Below are positions 52,486-64,000 of a stretch of 64,000 nucleotides of DNA, piece after piece (positions within the stretch are counted from its first letter, which is position 1; each line of letters starts with the position of its first letter). The notes beneath the pieces were generated by a model. It saw nothing but the letters and a program-made list of their open reading frames with translations. It did not search any database and was not told the origin of the DNA. Where the stretch lies: positions 70,135 to 134,134 of the forward strand of contig JADQAV010000060.1 in NCBI GenBank assembly GCA_019775845.1, written 5' to 3'. Source of the stretch: Myrmaecium sp. VS I D KN 1 (taxonomy: Eukaryota; Ascomycota; Dothideomycetes; Valsariales; Valsariaceae). The translations under genes and the position numbers were made by a program.

Positions 52486-55400
52486 ATGGTTCTCATCGAC
52501 AACGAAGAGGTTCTGTCAGAGGAAGAGAAGAGGCTGAAAGAAGATAAGGAACGCAAGAAGTACTGGAAGAGATGGGGCTCATATCTTGCTGAGCGCCAAT
52601 GGGCCACAGGTATACCTAGACATACGGGATATCCGTCTGATGTTTGACTGACCACCTTCAAAGTCCGAGAGGATTACTCACATGACGGTGATGCCTGGAG
52701 TCGTATGTCTGCCAGATCGGTCTCGTTCTCGCAGATTCACTAAGATCTCTTAGATTTCAACCATGACATGGCTCGGTCGAGAGCATACCGTTGGGGTGAA
52801 GATGGGATCGCTGGCATATGTGACACTCATGGACTCCAGAACATGGCTTTCTCCTTCTGGAACGAAAAAGAGTTGGAAAGCCTTTTACTCTCCTGGTCCC
52901 AGTGCTGACCTAGCTTCACAGTGACTTCTTGAAGGAGAGGCTTTTCGGTTTGTCGAACCCTCAAGGCAACCACGGAGAGTCGGTCAAGGAAGCGTATTTC
53001 CATCTGGACAACGTCCCAACGGTACTGTCTTTTCTTCGCTGCATGAGCTCGATCTAACGGTGATGACTAGCACTCTTATACGAAGTTCCTATACAAGTAT
53101 CCGCAACGGAAATTTCCCTATGATGATCTGATCAAAACCAACGCTGCGCGCGGAAAACTCGAGCCGGAGTATAACCTTGTGGATACCGGTGTTTTTGACG
53201 ACAACAGATATTGGGACATATACATCGAAACTGCCAAGGAAGCCGATGACCCAGAGGAGATTCTCTGCCGCGTGATAGCCTATAACCGTGGTCCAGAACC
53301 CGCACCTCTTCATATCGTTCCTCACCTGTGGTTCAGGAACACTTGGTCCTGGGGAAGGGAGGCTCCTGAGAAGAGACCCGTTATCCGCAAGGTCGGTGAC
53401 ACAATTGCGCAATCCAGGCACTACAAATTTGGCGACAGATATCTCAAGTTGTCTCCGTCCCCGGGTATTGGTGAGAGCGGCCAGGATGTTCTTCCCACCC
53501 TATTATTCACCGAGAACGAGACAAATTTCAAGCTACTTTACAACGGGACCAATACGTCACCGTACGTGAAAGACGGAATCCACCGGAGGATTGTTGACGA
53601 TGACTATGGTGCTGTCAACCCCAAAAATTACGGCACTAAGGCGGCTGCTTGGTATGCTTTCGATGAAGGGGATGGAGTTGCGCCTGGAGAATGTTGTGTT
53701 GTCCGTTTCCGGTTCTCCCGCAAGTATGAGGACTATTTTGATGAGGAGCTCTTCGACGAGATTATAGAGCAGAGGAGGGCTGAAGCCGACGAGTTCTATT
53801 GGCGGATCAGTCCGATGCCAATGTCAGACGACCTCAGAAACATCCAGCGTCAGGCCTTCTCCGGGATGTTATGGTGCAAGCAGTTCTATCATTTCGTATG
53901 GGACCAATGGGCGAATGGGGATCCCGGAATGCCACCGCCCCCTGCTTCCCGCAAAAACATACGAAACAAGCACTGGAAACATATGTATCTGGACGATGTT
54001 CTCTCTATGCCCGATTCGTGGGAGTATCCCTTCTTTGCAGCATGGGATACAGCTTTCCACGCCATTCCTTTGGCCATGATTGATCCCGAATTCGCCAAGA
54101 AACAACTCGATATATTCACCCGCGAGTGGTACATGCATCCCAATGGTCAGCTACCGGCTTACGAGTGGAATTTCGGGGATGTAAACCCTCCCGTGCATGC
54201 CTGGTCGGTGTTCAGAACGTTCAAGATTGAGCGTAAGATGTACGGACGCGAGGACCTTGATTTCCTGGAACGCTGCTTCCAAAAGTTACTGCTCAACTTC
54301 ACCTGGTGGGTCAACCGAAAGGATTTCGAGGGAAAGAATGTGTTCGAAGGCGGCTTTTTGGGTCTGGATAATATCGGTCTTTTCAACAGATCCGACCCTC
54401 TTCCCACTGGAGGCGTTTTGGAGCAAGCGGATAGCACTGGTTGGATGGCATTTTACTCCTTGCAGATGCTCAACATTGCGCTGGAATTGGCCAAGCACCG
54501 GCGCATCTACGAAGACATTGCTTCCAAGTTCTTCGAGCATTTCATCCTTATCAGCGATGCCATGCAGTACCGGTCTGGAGGAGAAGAAAAGTCGTTATGG
54601 AACGAAGACGATGGTTTCTACTACGATGCAATCTCTTGGGGCGGTCCATGGAGTCATCAGATGCCCGTCCGCTCCCTCGTTGGCCTGATTCCCCTTTACG
54701 CTACTTTGACCTTGGAGCCCGAGGTTGTGAATAAGTTCCCGAGTTTCAAGAAGCGATTGGATTGGTTCGTCAAAAACCGTAATGACGTGGTGGAACGAAA
54801 CATTGCCAGCATGACTAAGCGTGGTAAAGGAGACCGAATGCTTCTATCCCTAGTCAGTGAGGATCGCCTCAAGAAGATCCTGCGGCGAATGCTAGATGAA
54901 GACGAATTCCTTGCGGATTTCGGCATTCGTTCCCTCTCAAAGCACCACAAGGATCATCCTTATTCCATGGATGTGAATGGCCAACGCTTCCAGGTTAGCT
55001 ATGTCCCTGGCGATTCGGATAGCGGGCTCTTTGGTGGAAACAGCAATTGGCGTGGACCGATCTGGCTCGCGGTCAACTTCCTGCTAGTCGAATCTCTTCA
55101 ACGATTCTACATGTTCTACGGCAACAATCTCCAGGTTGAATGCCCGACGGGATCTGGCGATTACATGCATCTTGGCCACGTTGCCGAGGAGCTGCAGCAC
55201 AGACTTCAACATCTCTTCATCCGTAATGATGAGGGAAAGAGGGCGATCCATGCTGACAACGATATGCTCAACTTCGACCCCAACTGGAAAGACAACCTCT
55301 GGTTCCATGAATTCTTTGATGGTGACACTGGTCGCGGACTCGGGGCTAGCCATCAGTGTGGCTGGACAGGATTGATTGCAAAGATGATCCACGATACTGG

Positions 55401-55839
55401 GTAAGTTTTCTCTAATGAGTCTAGATCGACGATTGCCGCTGACGCTCTACACAGGGTTAGCTGCCGTCTGCCGCAGACACCTCGCACTCCTACTGCTGCA
55501 GCAGCTCATTACTTTGATGATGTTTTCCTGAAGAGCCGCAGAGGAAGCCGATCTGGTCCCAGAGGCCATCTTCGGCGCTCTTCAACGGCTCGTTCAATTG
55601 GTAATCGCTCGGACTGGGGCACGGAACCTGATGATGGGGATGAACCAACAGAATCGATCCTTAATCGGGTCAATAGCATAGGCTATCTGGACGAGGATGC
55701 TTTGAAACGCAAGGCTGAGATTGACGAAAAGGTTGCTCATTATGTGAGCGACCAGTTAGCACGCATGCAGACCGAGGACGGCACCGAGTCAAATGTTGAT
55801 GAGCTTGAGGCACGCTGGGACGGAGCAAGCGAGCAGTAG
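52486..55839 (+). CDS. Cytosolic-type GH63 glycoside hydrolase, 6 exons
   Basis: Exons 52486-52609, 52664-52702 (39 nt), 52754-52871, 52922-53021, 53071-55400 and 55455-55839 give 1,031 aa; all frames close. GH63 holds alpha-glucosidases, including the ER processing glucosidase I, and many bacterial relatives. This protein has no signal peptide or membrane segment and begins [20 protein letters not shown], so it is not the ER enzyme; it resembles the bacterial-like fungal group. Seen: [44 protein letters not shown], the acid region [52 protein letters not shown], and the C-terminal [20 protein letters not shown]. The last exon adds a polar tail ([16 protein letters not shown]) after the catalytic domain. 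The third intron uses a GTTGGA donor. The physiological substrate is unknown. The start has a strong CCGCCATGG context. Confidence 0.9.
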
Positions 55840-56789
55840 ACATACTCGCACATCGTCACAATTCGGGTGCTGATATTTTGCGCACGCTGGTGGAGGTGTA
55901 ATGAGAAGCAGAGCTATACCTAGGTATGAGCGAGGATGACAGAAGCACAGACACCTCTTTTGATGTTTTACACCGCACCGCATTCCACTAGTAGAGAGAT
56001 GCGGGCCCCGGAAGCGTGGCCCAATCAGCTAGAAAATAGACTCCTATATTCCTTGATGCAAAGCAGTCGAATCCACCGCAGTTGGTTCCTCAGTAAGGTG
56101 CGAGTGCATGTTATTGTTTAGCATCAATCACCGGGACCGAGAGATGAACATATCTTAGAAATCGGCTAGGAAGACGAGATTGTATCTGTTAAATCGAGGC
56201 AGCAAGTTCAGATAGAGACATGAAGTATTCGTCTACGCATGCACTGGCACATGGACTGTATTGTTTATAGGTGATCTCTTTCGCCATTTGCTCGATCTTA
56301 TGTCAGAAATACTTATGTACCTACATACTCGTATGTCGTTGCTCGCGGCTTCCTGCCGGAGCCTGGAGCCTCATGCCTCATGCCAACCGAGGATGGGACT
56401 AACGAGGCCAGCTATGTTGTTCGTACGGTACCACTACCACCACCACCACCACCACCACCACCTAGGTACACCTACGCGTACTGGGCGGACAGTCCACGCC
56501 CTGTGCATCCCCTCTCATGATCTGTTCTTCCCCTCTGAAATCCTTTTGACCGAGCAGCACTTGTCGTCCTGGTCTTCCTGAACGTGTCCTTCTCCTCCCC
56601 TCATCGGCTCCCTCGGCCGTCTAGGTGGTTCCGCGCGCATCTCATTGACCGCTGCTCACCGACCAACGAACGGCTTGGCCCCTCTAGTGGACAACTGGAC
56701 TTCGCCGACGCGGACCCTGAGCTCAAACAAAGCCTAGGAACCTCTCTGGATATTCTTCCACCACACTCTCGCTGGCAACAAACACAGCC
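55840..56789. other. Intergenic region between GH63 and TBC genes
   Basis: 950 bp without a supported gene; carries a CCA repeat (56,430-56,462) and a C/T-rich stretch leading into the TBC gene start. Confidence 0.5.
56430..56462. repeat. (CCA)n microsatellite
   Basis: About ten CCA units with one CTA interruption, in the presumed promoter of the TBC gene. Confidence 0.88.
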
Positions 56790-59700
56790 ATGGAACAAAA
56801 TGACCCCCCGAGGGAAGACAACTCTGATAGGGTGAGCTCCGCTGCAGCTTGTCGCCTTCAGCTCTCCATCTTTCGCCTGCATTGGCTTCTCCGTGTCCCG
56901 CAAGGCGTGCTCGACTGACGGCCCTACTCCTTGCAAACAGGACTCCTTCGAAGATGCCCCCGACACCACACCGCGCAATCGTTCATCCTCACCTAGGTCG
57001 TTGACCGCCAACAATAGATTGTCTACAGCTTCTGCTGTTCACGATGCCCCTTCAGAGCCCACTTCAGGACCTGAGGACTCCGATGAACACACAGTGCCTG
57101 CCCCGTCCGACGAGACCCCGCCAACCTCTGAGCCTGCCGAAGCAGGTGCCGAGGCGTCTTCAGTAAGCGATAAGGACGAAACTCAAACGGACACCACAGA
57201 AGACGCACCGAGCTCACCGGCCAAAGCTCATCGGCTGTCAGAGAGCAAAATATCAGTCACGGATATGGACGATATCAATCTAGAAGAAGGTATGGCAATT
57301 GCGCACGAACGGTCCTAGCTACAGGCACTGGCCACGATCCTTGTGCTCCTTGCAAGCAGGGAATGAGCCCTCCCCATAGTCAAGGGTTCCCCCTGTGAGA
57401 GACAAGCAGACTGACGGACAACCAGATACCGAGAAAACATCATCCCCTCCCTCGCCGCCTCTTCCAAAGTCCGTGTCCCGGGAGTCATCCGCGTCCCTCC
57501 AAGGACTCTCCGGCAAGCTTCCTGAAACCCAGTTCCCGCCGCCTCCTCCCCCTCCGGAGAAGAAGGACCCAGCACCTCCTCCTCCTCCGACTCGGAAACT
57601 TACCAGCCCTTTCTCCTGGCTGTCTCGGCATACCTCGGAAAAGAAGGTCACGTCTCCTCCGTTGCCTCCGATACCGTCCGATCGCCGTAACACAGCCTCG
57701 TCTGTAGCAACGCTCAGTAGCAATCCGGAGTTACTGCTGAGCAAAAGCGACGACGCTGATCGAGATGGGTCTAAGAGTGTAAGGTCGAGTCGGAACAGTT
57801 TGAGAGATAGATTCAAGCTTCTCCGGATGAGAGAAGAGGCTGGTGGGAGTGCTGTTGACGATGACAATACGCAGACAGGTTTGTCGGACGCTTCTCGTTG
57901 GCCGGTACGGGTACTTACATGGCGCGCCCTAGGCATTGGAAGCCCTCGCAGCATTCCCGAGGAGAAAGACGAACACCAAACCCCAACTATGGCGCGATCG
58001 GCTTCCAGCCCCAGCTTCCCAGCACCACTCACCAGACGGCCGACTATCAATCCAAACCTCGCTCCCGGGACTGCAGCTGGTATTTCCACTGGACCAGCTG
58101 CCGAAGAGACTACCCCCGTAAACTGGGACCTCTGGCAGTCAGTCGTGTACGAAGGCCCAGCTGCGGTGGCACGCACCAGTGCGGAGGAGCTGAATGCGGC
58201 CATCGCAAGTGGCATTCCACAAGCTATCAGAGGCGTGGTTTGGCAGGTGCTTGCACAAAGCAAGAACGAGGATCTGGAAGGCGTCTACAGGGAGCTAAGG
58301 GCTCGAGGCACCGACAAAGAGCGTGCGACGATGTCCCTTCCACCGACAACTCGAGCAGAGGGTACCAATGCGGCCAATGGTAAAGAGAAGGACTCTGTCG
58401 CTTCCTCCGCATCGTCTGTGCACTCTGACTACTCCACCCCAGCAACTACTGCAACGAACGGGACTACGAACCCTCCTTTGGGGTCCCCGACTGGTGATGG
58501 GACTGAAGTGACAGCCAAAAACCAAGCTGCGGTTACGGCGGAGCGGAAGAAAAAGGCGGCAGAAGAGAAGGCTGCGCTCCAAAAGCTTGAGAAAACGATC
58601 AGACGTGACATGGGCGCGAGAACGAGCTATTCAAAATACCTCATGTCCGCGGGTTTACAGGATGGGCTTTTCGGAGTTTGTAAAGCGTATGCTCTTTTCG
58701 ACCAGGAGGTTGGGTATGCGCAGGGCATCAATTTCATTGCAATGCCGCTGCTATTCAACGTAAGTGTCTGATGGAACGTTCATGATTCAGTTCTAACGGC
58801 AGTATCAGATGCCCGAAGAAGAAGCGTTCTGCTTATTGGTTCGCCTCATGAATCACTACGGCCTGCGTGATTTGTTCATACATGACATGCCCGGGCTTCA
58901 CCTACACCTGTATCAGTTCGAGCGTCTGCTTGAAGATTTTGAGCCCGCTCTATATTGTCATCTACACCGTCGCGGTGTTTCGCCCACTCTCTACGCTACC
59001 CAGTGGTTCCTGACGTTGTTCGCATATCGCTTTCCTCTCCAGCTTGTTCTGCGCGTATACGACCTCATTCTTAGCGAGGGGCTCGAGAGCGCTATCCTCA
59101 AATTTGGTATCGTCTTGATGCAAAAGAATGCCCAGACTCTCCTTGGGATGAAGGATATGTCGCAGCTCACAACATTCCTCAAGGAACGCTTGTTTGACGT
59201 GTACATTGACAAACAACCCTCAGCATCATCCATCCTGGAATCTGGGTTCTTCGAATCGACGAGCGGCGCGGACAAGGAGGTGTATCGTGCAGATGTTCTT
59301 GTGCAAGATGCCTGTGCCGTCAAGATTACCCCGGAAGTGCTGAAACAGTACGCCGCGGAGTGGAGGGAGAAGCAGCGCATCGAGAAAGAGCGTGAGATGG
59401 AGCTTGAACATCTTCGCCAGCTTACCCAAACGCTCACGGCGAAGGTCCGGAGTCTGGAGGAGCGCGCCGAAAAGAGCGACACTGAACACGTCGAGTTGGC
59501 CTCACAACTGGTCCGGACGAAGGTCGAGAATGAGGCTCTGCATGATGAAAATGAGTCCCTGAAAGGCGAGGTCGAAGAACTGAAACGCATTGTCGAGAGA
59601 CAACCTGAGGAGGTGGAGGCCAAGCTTCGGACGGAAATGGAGACCGTCATGCAGAAGAACATCACCGTGCACAATGAAAACAGGGCACTGGAAGAGCAGT

Positions 59701-59874
59701 TGGCTGACATGGAGAAGGAGCTGGTAGAAACGAAGATGCAGTGGGCTGAGGTGAGTGCTCCTGCACCTGAGCATATTGAATATCAAGCTAACGGCCATCC
59801 AGATCAACTCCGAGCATGAGGCGCTGAAACAGAAGTGGAACAACGTTTCCGCCATGATGAACGGCAAGATTTGA
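56790..59874 (+). CDS. TBC-domain Rab GTPase-activating protein, GYP5-like
   Basis: Exons 56790-56831, 56941-57289, about 57402-58759, 58809-59750 and 59803-59874 give about 920 aa. TBC proteins switch off Rab GTPases in vesicle transport; the layout (disordered N-terminus, TBC, C-terminal coiled coil) matches Gyp5/Gyl1-type regulators of Golgi-to-membrane traffic. Seen: an acidic Ser/Pro-rich N-terminus; a polyproline stretch (PPPPPPPEKKDPAPPPPP); TBC start SGIPQAIRGVVWQVL; arginine finger IRRDMGAR; glutamine finger VGYAQGINF; LHLYQFERLLEDFEP; YATQWFLTLFAYRFPL; RVYDLILSEG; then about 190 residues of coiled coil. The TBC domain carries a Ser/Thr/Ala-rich insert between its first helices. The exon 2-3 junction is uncertain: the donor at 57290 is good, but the only frame-keeping acceptor I find ends GAGAG at 57401. 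Everything downstream is secure. Confidence 0.88.
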
Positions 59875-62378
59875 ATTTGCATCTCTCCTTTTCCTGTTGG
59901 TTCACGTCAACGTTGTACTTCGCGCGTTCCTCTTGTTCTCTTGAATGACCCCATGCGTGTCCTTTTTTTCTCCTCTCGACGACCAGTTCACTTTTATCGC
60001 TCATTGTATCGTCCATCCCCCTCCGGCGCTTCTGGGTACCATATCTCTCTCTTATTCCTATGTCACTTCGAATCTTGGCGTCTTGTGGGAAGCAGAAAGT
60101 CTGGGTTCTGAAAGGGGGGTGTCATGCATGTATTGAGTCAGGTTGCAGGCACACACCCAGTCATTTTTATCGTTTGTCCTTTTTTTTCCCCTGCAGACTC
60201 AGACGGGCGTTTTTTTATCGGGCAGGCCAGGGCAGAAACTAAAAGCACCGGCCGGCTTAGGCTTGGAATGAAATCATCAAGAGTATTTTTCTCTTTCCCC
60301 AATGGAAACATACACAGACCGTTAGTGATTCTCTCAGATATCTACCGTACATGCTTGTTCGCGGACACTTGTCGGTCGAGACAGGGGATCCGAGGGACCT
60401 CTTGACATCTATGAGAAGTACCATCTTGTTCTTAGGCCCCTCTTGTTTCCCCATCACTTCCCTGGGATTTCACACCTTTCCCTCCCTCCCTCTCTCTTTC
60501 TCGATCACGATACGCGTACGAGGTCTATCGAACCAAAGCGAATCGACGGCTTCAGGTTGGCGGGCGGTCTGCCAACAGGACGTGCTCTACATTCCACCCT
60601 TGCCTCTCCCTGCTCCTCCCCCATTCTCCATATCTCTCTCCTCATGGCAACATCGTCGTTCCTTTATTTTGTCGATATCTATTTATTTATCTTCTATCTC
60701 ATCTTTTGCTACGATGTAGCCCTAGCCATCGTCATGGCGATCATACACGATCGGGTGTGTTGCGATGCAGAAAACAAGGTCCTGAAGTGGGGGTGGGGTA
60801 GCGAGTCGCCTACTCACCTCGCTTCGTTCTTCATCTTCCTCCGTCTTCATCTTAGAGTGTATGTCTTGTTCGGGTTCTATGTGGGATGGAGAGGACTGTT
60901 GGTGGTCTTCTTATTGTTCTGCGTCTTCTAGTCTACTTGTCCTTTTGTTTTTAGAATAAAATCTATATATTATATTCCATTTCATCTCTTTTATCGTATT
61001 TTATCTCTCTTCCCCCTCCATCTCTTCCTCTACGATTGAAAGGACAAAAACCTCGGCTTGTTGGACCGGGGAGAAATTGCGCAGCACGCGAGAGGTTGCA
61101 AGCAAGCGGTTGCAGGCTCAAGTCTTCCCATTTTCTCCAACCCACATCACCGAAGAAGATGACGAATGACGAACGGTGCATTCGCATCGCACACGTACCG
61201 CGATCCTTCCTCTAAGCTAAGTTCAGTTAAGTCACTGTAGGTAATTACTTAGCAGTCCGACGAAGAAGCTGAGGTTCATTTGACCGAGATAAGCCCACCC
61301 AACTCCTCAACTCCATGTCCGGGGAAGCGAGGAGGAGATCCGGGGAAGCCAGGATGACGTCATCAGCAACCACACCCCATGGGGTCCCCACCCGCCTGCC
61401 GATCGTTGCCTGACATCGGAATGCCGACCGAGCACCGGCGCCTTGCTGACGGTCACGGGGTATCAACGTGAAGGAAGTGAATAACCGGGAAGGTTAGGCT
61501 ACGCTTCCATCAGGGAGTGTCGAGGAACCTGAAGGGTGGACAGTCCCTGCAGCGCACCGAAAGCCACCGAAGCCACCGCAAGCCCAACCCGCCAGCCTCG
61601 TCAGCCCGTCAGCTCGCCAACCGGCCTTGGCCAACCACAATCCTGCCGGACCAGGTCACTACGACGTTCACCATGCACCATCCACGCTCTCTGAAAGACC
61701 TTGTCCCCGATCCTCAGACTCTGAGAGACTCGTTTTCTCCTAAGGTGTGTGCAAATGTGTCCCTAGGAGGAGATGATGAGTAGAAACAATGGCTAACAAG
61801 CCGGACAGCTACATACAAAAGGACGTTATTCACACCGACAACACCGACGCACTCCTCCCACCGGCTCGGCGGTCTTCTTCTGCCGACAGTCCCCCTCTGC
61901 CAAGATATCGGACAGGGTTGACAGACGACGGCGTTGGGAGGCGTCAACAGTCCCTGCTTCGAATGGCACCATGCGAGACAGAGACCGCCTTCCCCCCAGG
62001 GGTTCCAAGGCCACGTTTGATGGATAGACCACCGGCCTTGGCCTCCCATCGCCTTCTGCCAATGTCACCCACTGACTCGCCAACCCTCCTCCAAGCCCCA
62101 GTCTACCCCAACCTACCCCTCCAAGGCTGTCCTGTCCGTCCGTCCGTCCGACAGCGCGTACCGGCGTCATATATAAGAGACCAGATGCGGCGTGATGGAG
62201 GTGTTTCCACTCTTTCTTCTACCCCAGACTGCACATCCCCCGCTTGTTTTCGACGGGAATTGTTCCGAAAGACTCCCCCACGCCTGCGTTTGGTGATTCT
62301 GTGATCTGCGAGGGGACCAGTCAATGCTGTCAGGCCCTCCTAACAACCTGCCGATCGTAACCGCGTCCCACCTTCAGC
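59875..62378. other. Intergenic region between TBC and MFS transporter genes
   Basis: 2.5 kb without a supported gene. The left part is T-rich and polypyrimidine (3' UTR of the TBC gene); the right part is the transporter promoter, with many CCAA/CTCC motifs. An open frame of about 170 codons at 61,789-62,304 has biased composition and no protein features and was not accepted. Confidence 0.5.
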
Positions 62379-64000
62379 ATGGAGAAAGAGAAGCGAGACG
62401 AGTCTCCCGAGAACAAGGTTATCTACACCGAGACCGCGGCTCAGTCCAAGTCCGCAACCTCAGCCAATGGGTCCTCCTATCAGACCACCTCGGCCGCGGA
62501 GCGTGAACGCCATGAGCTGAACGCACGGCTGGCCAACCCACTGGCTCCCTTCGACTACCAGCAGCTCCGCCAGATGGGCGCCGAGTACGCCTACGAGCAC
62601 GGGATTGTCGAACCGGAGGACGTCCGCGCCTTCGAACTGGGCGCCATGCTGGCCAAGGACCCCCAGCACTACGCCGTCCTGCGGGATCACGGCGCCACCG
62701 AGGACGAGCTCGGCGTGCTGGAACGCGAGTACAAGAAGCGATGGTCTCAACCAAAGCTCATGTACCTGGTCATCGTCCTCTGCTCGACCTGCGCGGCTGT
62801 CCAAGGGATGGGTAAGTCTTGGCTCCATCGTCCGATGTTGGGCGTTTCGTCGAAGCTGTACTCGCCCGCTAACGTCCCATCCCAGATGAAACCGTCGTGA
62901 ACGGTGCCCAGCTCTTCTATACGCTGCAGTTCGGCATCGGCGGGGACGACTCCCGCTCCACCTGGCTGACCGGCCTCGTCAACTCGGCCCCCTACCTGTG
63001 CTGCGCCTTCATCGGCTGCTGGCTCACCGCGCCCTTCAACCACTTCTTCGGCCGCCGCGGTACCATCTTTATCACCTGCCTCTTCTCCGCCCTCGCCTGC
63101 TTCTGGCAGGGCTTCGTCAACACCTGGTGGCACATGTTCATCGCCCGCTTCGCCCTTGGATTCGGCATCGGCCCTAAGTCCGCCACCGTGCCCATCTATG
63201 CGGCAGAGTGCACCCCGCCTGCCATCCGGGGCGCTCTGGTGATGCAGTGGCAGATGTGGACCGCTTTTGGTAAGTTGTCGTTCGCGTTGCAGCCGAAGAC
63301 GTTTTCGAGAAAACGTATGATCTGACCATCTCCAAAGGCATCATGCTCGGTTACGTCGCCGACCTCGCCTTCTACGAGGTCCCAGACAAGCCGAACATCA
63401 CCGGGCTCAACTGGCGTCTGATGATGGGCTCCGCCATGCTCCCGGCCGTCCTCGTCTGCTTCTTCGTCTTCCTGTGCCCGGAGTCGCCGCGGTGGTACAT
63501 GTCCAAGGGCCGGCACGCCGCCGCCTTCCAGGCCATGTGCCGGCTCCGTCACAACAAGGTCCAGGCCGCGCGCGACCAGTTCTACATGGCCAAGCTGCTC
63601 GAGGCCGAGGAGCTGATGAAGCGCACCGGCTCCCGGTTGATCCAGCTCGTCACCGTGCCGCGCAACCGCCGGGCCATGCTCGCCTCGGAGATTGTCATGT
63701 TCATGCAGCAAGTAAGTCACCGCGCCACGACGGCCTTTTCCCACCGAAGATCATCGCGAGAGCGCTAACCTGATAACCCTCGCAGTTCTGCGGCGTCAAC
63801 GTGATCGCCTACTACAGCAGCTCCGTCTTCGTCGAATCCGGCTTCTCAGAGAAATCCGCGCTGGCCGCCTCGCTCGGCTTCGGCGTGCTCAACTTCCTCT
63901 TCGCCCTGCCGGCCGTGTACACGATCGACACGTTCGGGCGGCGGAACCTGCTGCTGACGACCTTCCCGCTCATGGCCCTCTTCCTCCTCCTCACCGGCTT
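62379..64000 (+). CDS. MFS sugar porter, inositol-transporter-like (partial at right edge)
   Basis: Exons 62379-62811, 62886-63269, 63338-63711 and 63786 to the window end give 468 codons, C-terminus missing. Sugar porters move sugars or polyols across the plasma membrane, usually with protons. Seen: a hydrophilic N-terminus of about 125 residues with LANPLAPFDYQQLRQMGAEYA; the first membrane segment with AVQGMDETVVNGAQLFY; FNHFFGRRGTIF (family G-R-R loop); ARFALGFGIGPKSATVPIYA; AECTPPAIRGALVMQWQMWT; CPESPRWYMSKGR; QQFCGVNVIAYYSSSVF; and DTFGRRNLL. The MDE/NGAQ text and long N-terminus resemble fungal myo-inositol-type transporters, but substrate is not decided by sequence. The gene runs off the right edge before the last membrane segments. 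Confidence 0.93.

Noticed and set aside
61789-62304. 171-codon open frame upstream of the MFS transporter
   Set aside because: Pro/Arg/Ser-rich composition without domains, in the presumed promoter; antisense frames are equally open.

Overview
The window looks like a chromosome piece from a filamentous ascomycete (Pezizomycotina, most likely Eurotiomycetes). The reasons are short GT-AG introns (mostly 49-74 nt), gene density of about one per 3 kb, pyrimidine-rich promoters, typical fungal proteins (SSK1-type response regulator, MUG190-like C2/SMP protein, NFU1 with a mitochondrial presequence), and a bipartite composition in which GC-balanced gene-bearing DNA surrounds one very AT-rich block. 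The species cannot be named from sequence alone.

Layout. 1-12.56 kb: aquaporin (+), SSK1-type response regulator of the HOG stress pathway (+), and a GT32 OCH1-like mannosyltransferase (-). 12.56-29.62 kb: a gene-free AT-rich block from which CA/TG dinucleotides have been almost completely removed. This is the footprint of repeat-induced point mutation (RIP). It holds a decayed LINE, an unexplained 2.3-kb piece, and a decayed Ty3/Gypsy LTR element with a second Ty3/Gypsy element apparently lying inside it. 30.3-64 kb: GC-rich LRR-like protein (-), GT31-like protein with a C-terminal cysteine-rich PAN-like region (-), cohesin SMC3 (-), mitochondrial-type acyl-CoA synthetase (+), SMP/C2 membrane-tether protein (-), N-acetylglucosamine-6-phosphate deacetylase homologue (+), NFU1 iron-sulfur scaffold (+), cytosolic GH63 glycosidase (+), TBC Rab-GAP (+), and a sugar/inositol-type MFS transporter cut by the right edge (+).

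The genes are mostly unrelated housekeeping functions. Four act on glycans or amino sugars (GT32, GT31, GH63, GlcNAc-6-P deacetylase), but they are scattered and do not look like a cluster. All gene models with introns were spliced by hand: reading frames close across every junction, and only one junction (TBC gene, near 57.3-57.4 kb) stays uncertain.

Most worth a second look: the extreme and context-specific CA/TG erasure in the RIP block, with sharp edges; the deacetylase homologue in which the catalytic Asp reads as Asn; two introns whose lengths are multiples of three and contain no stop; and the 15.0-17.3 kb segment that no element explains.
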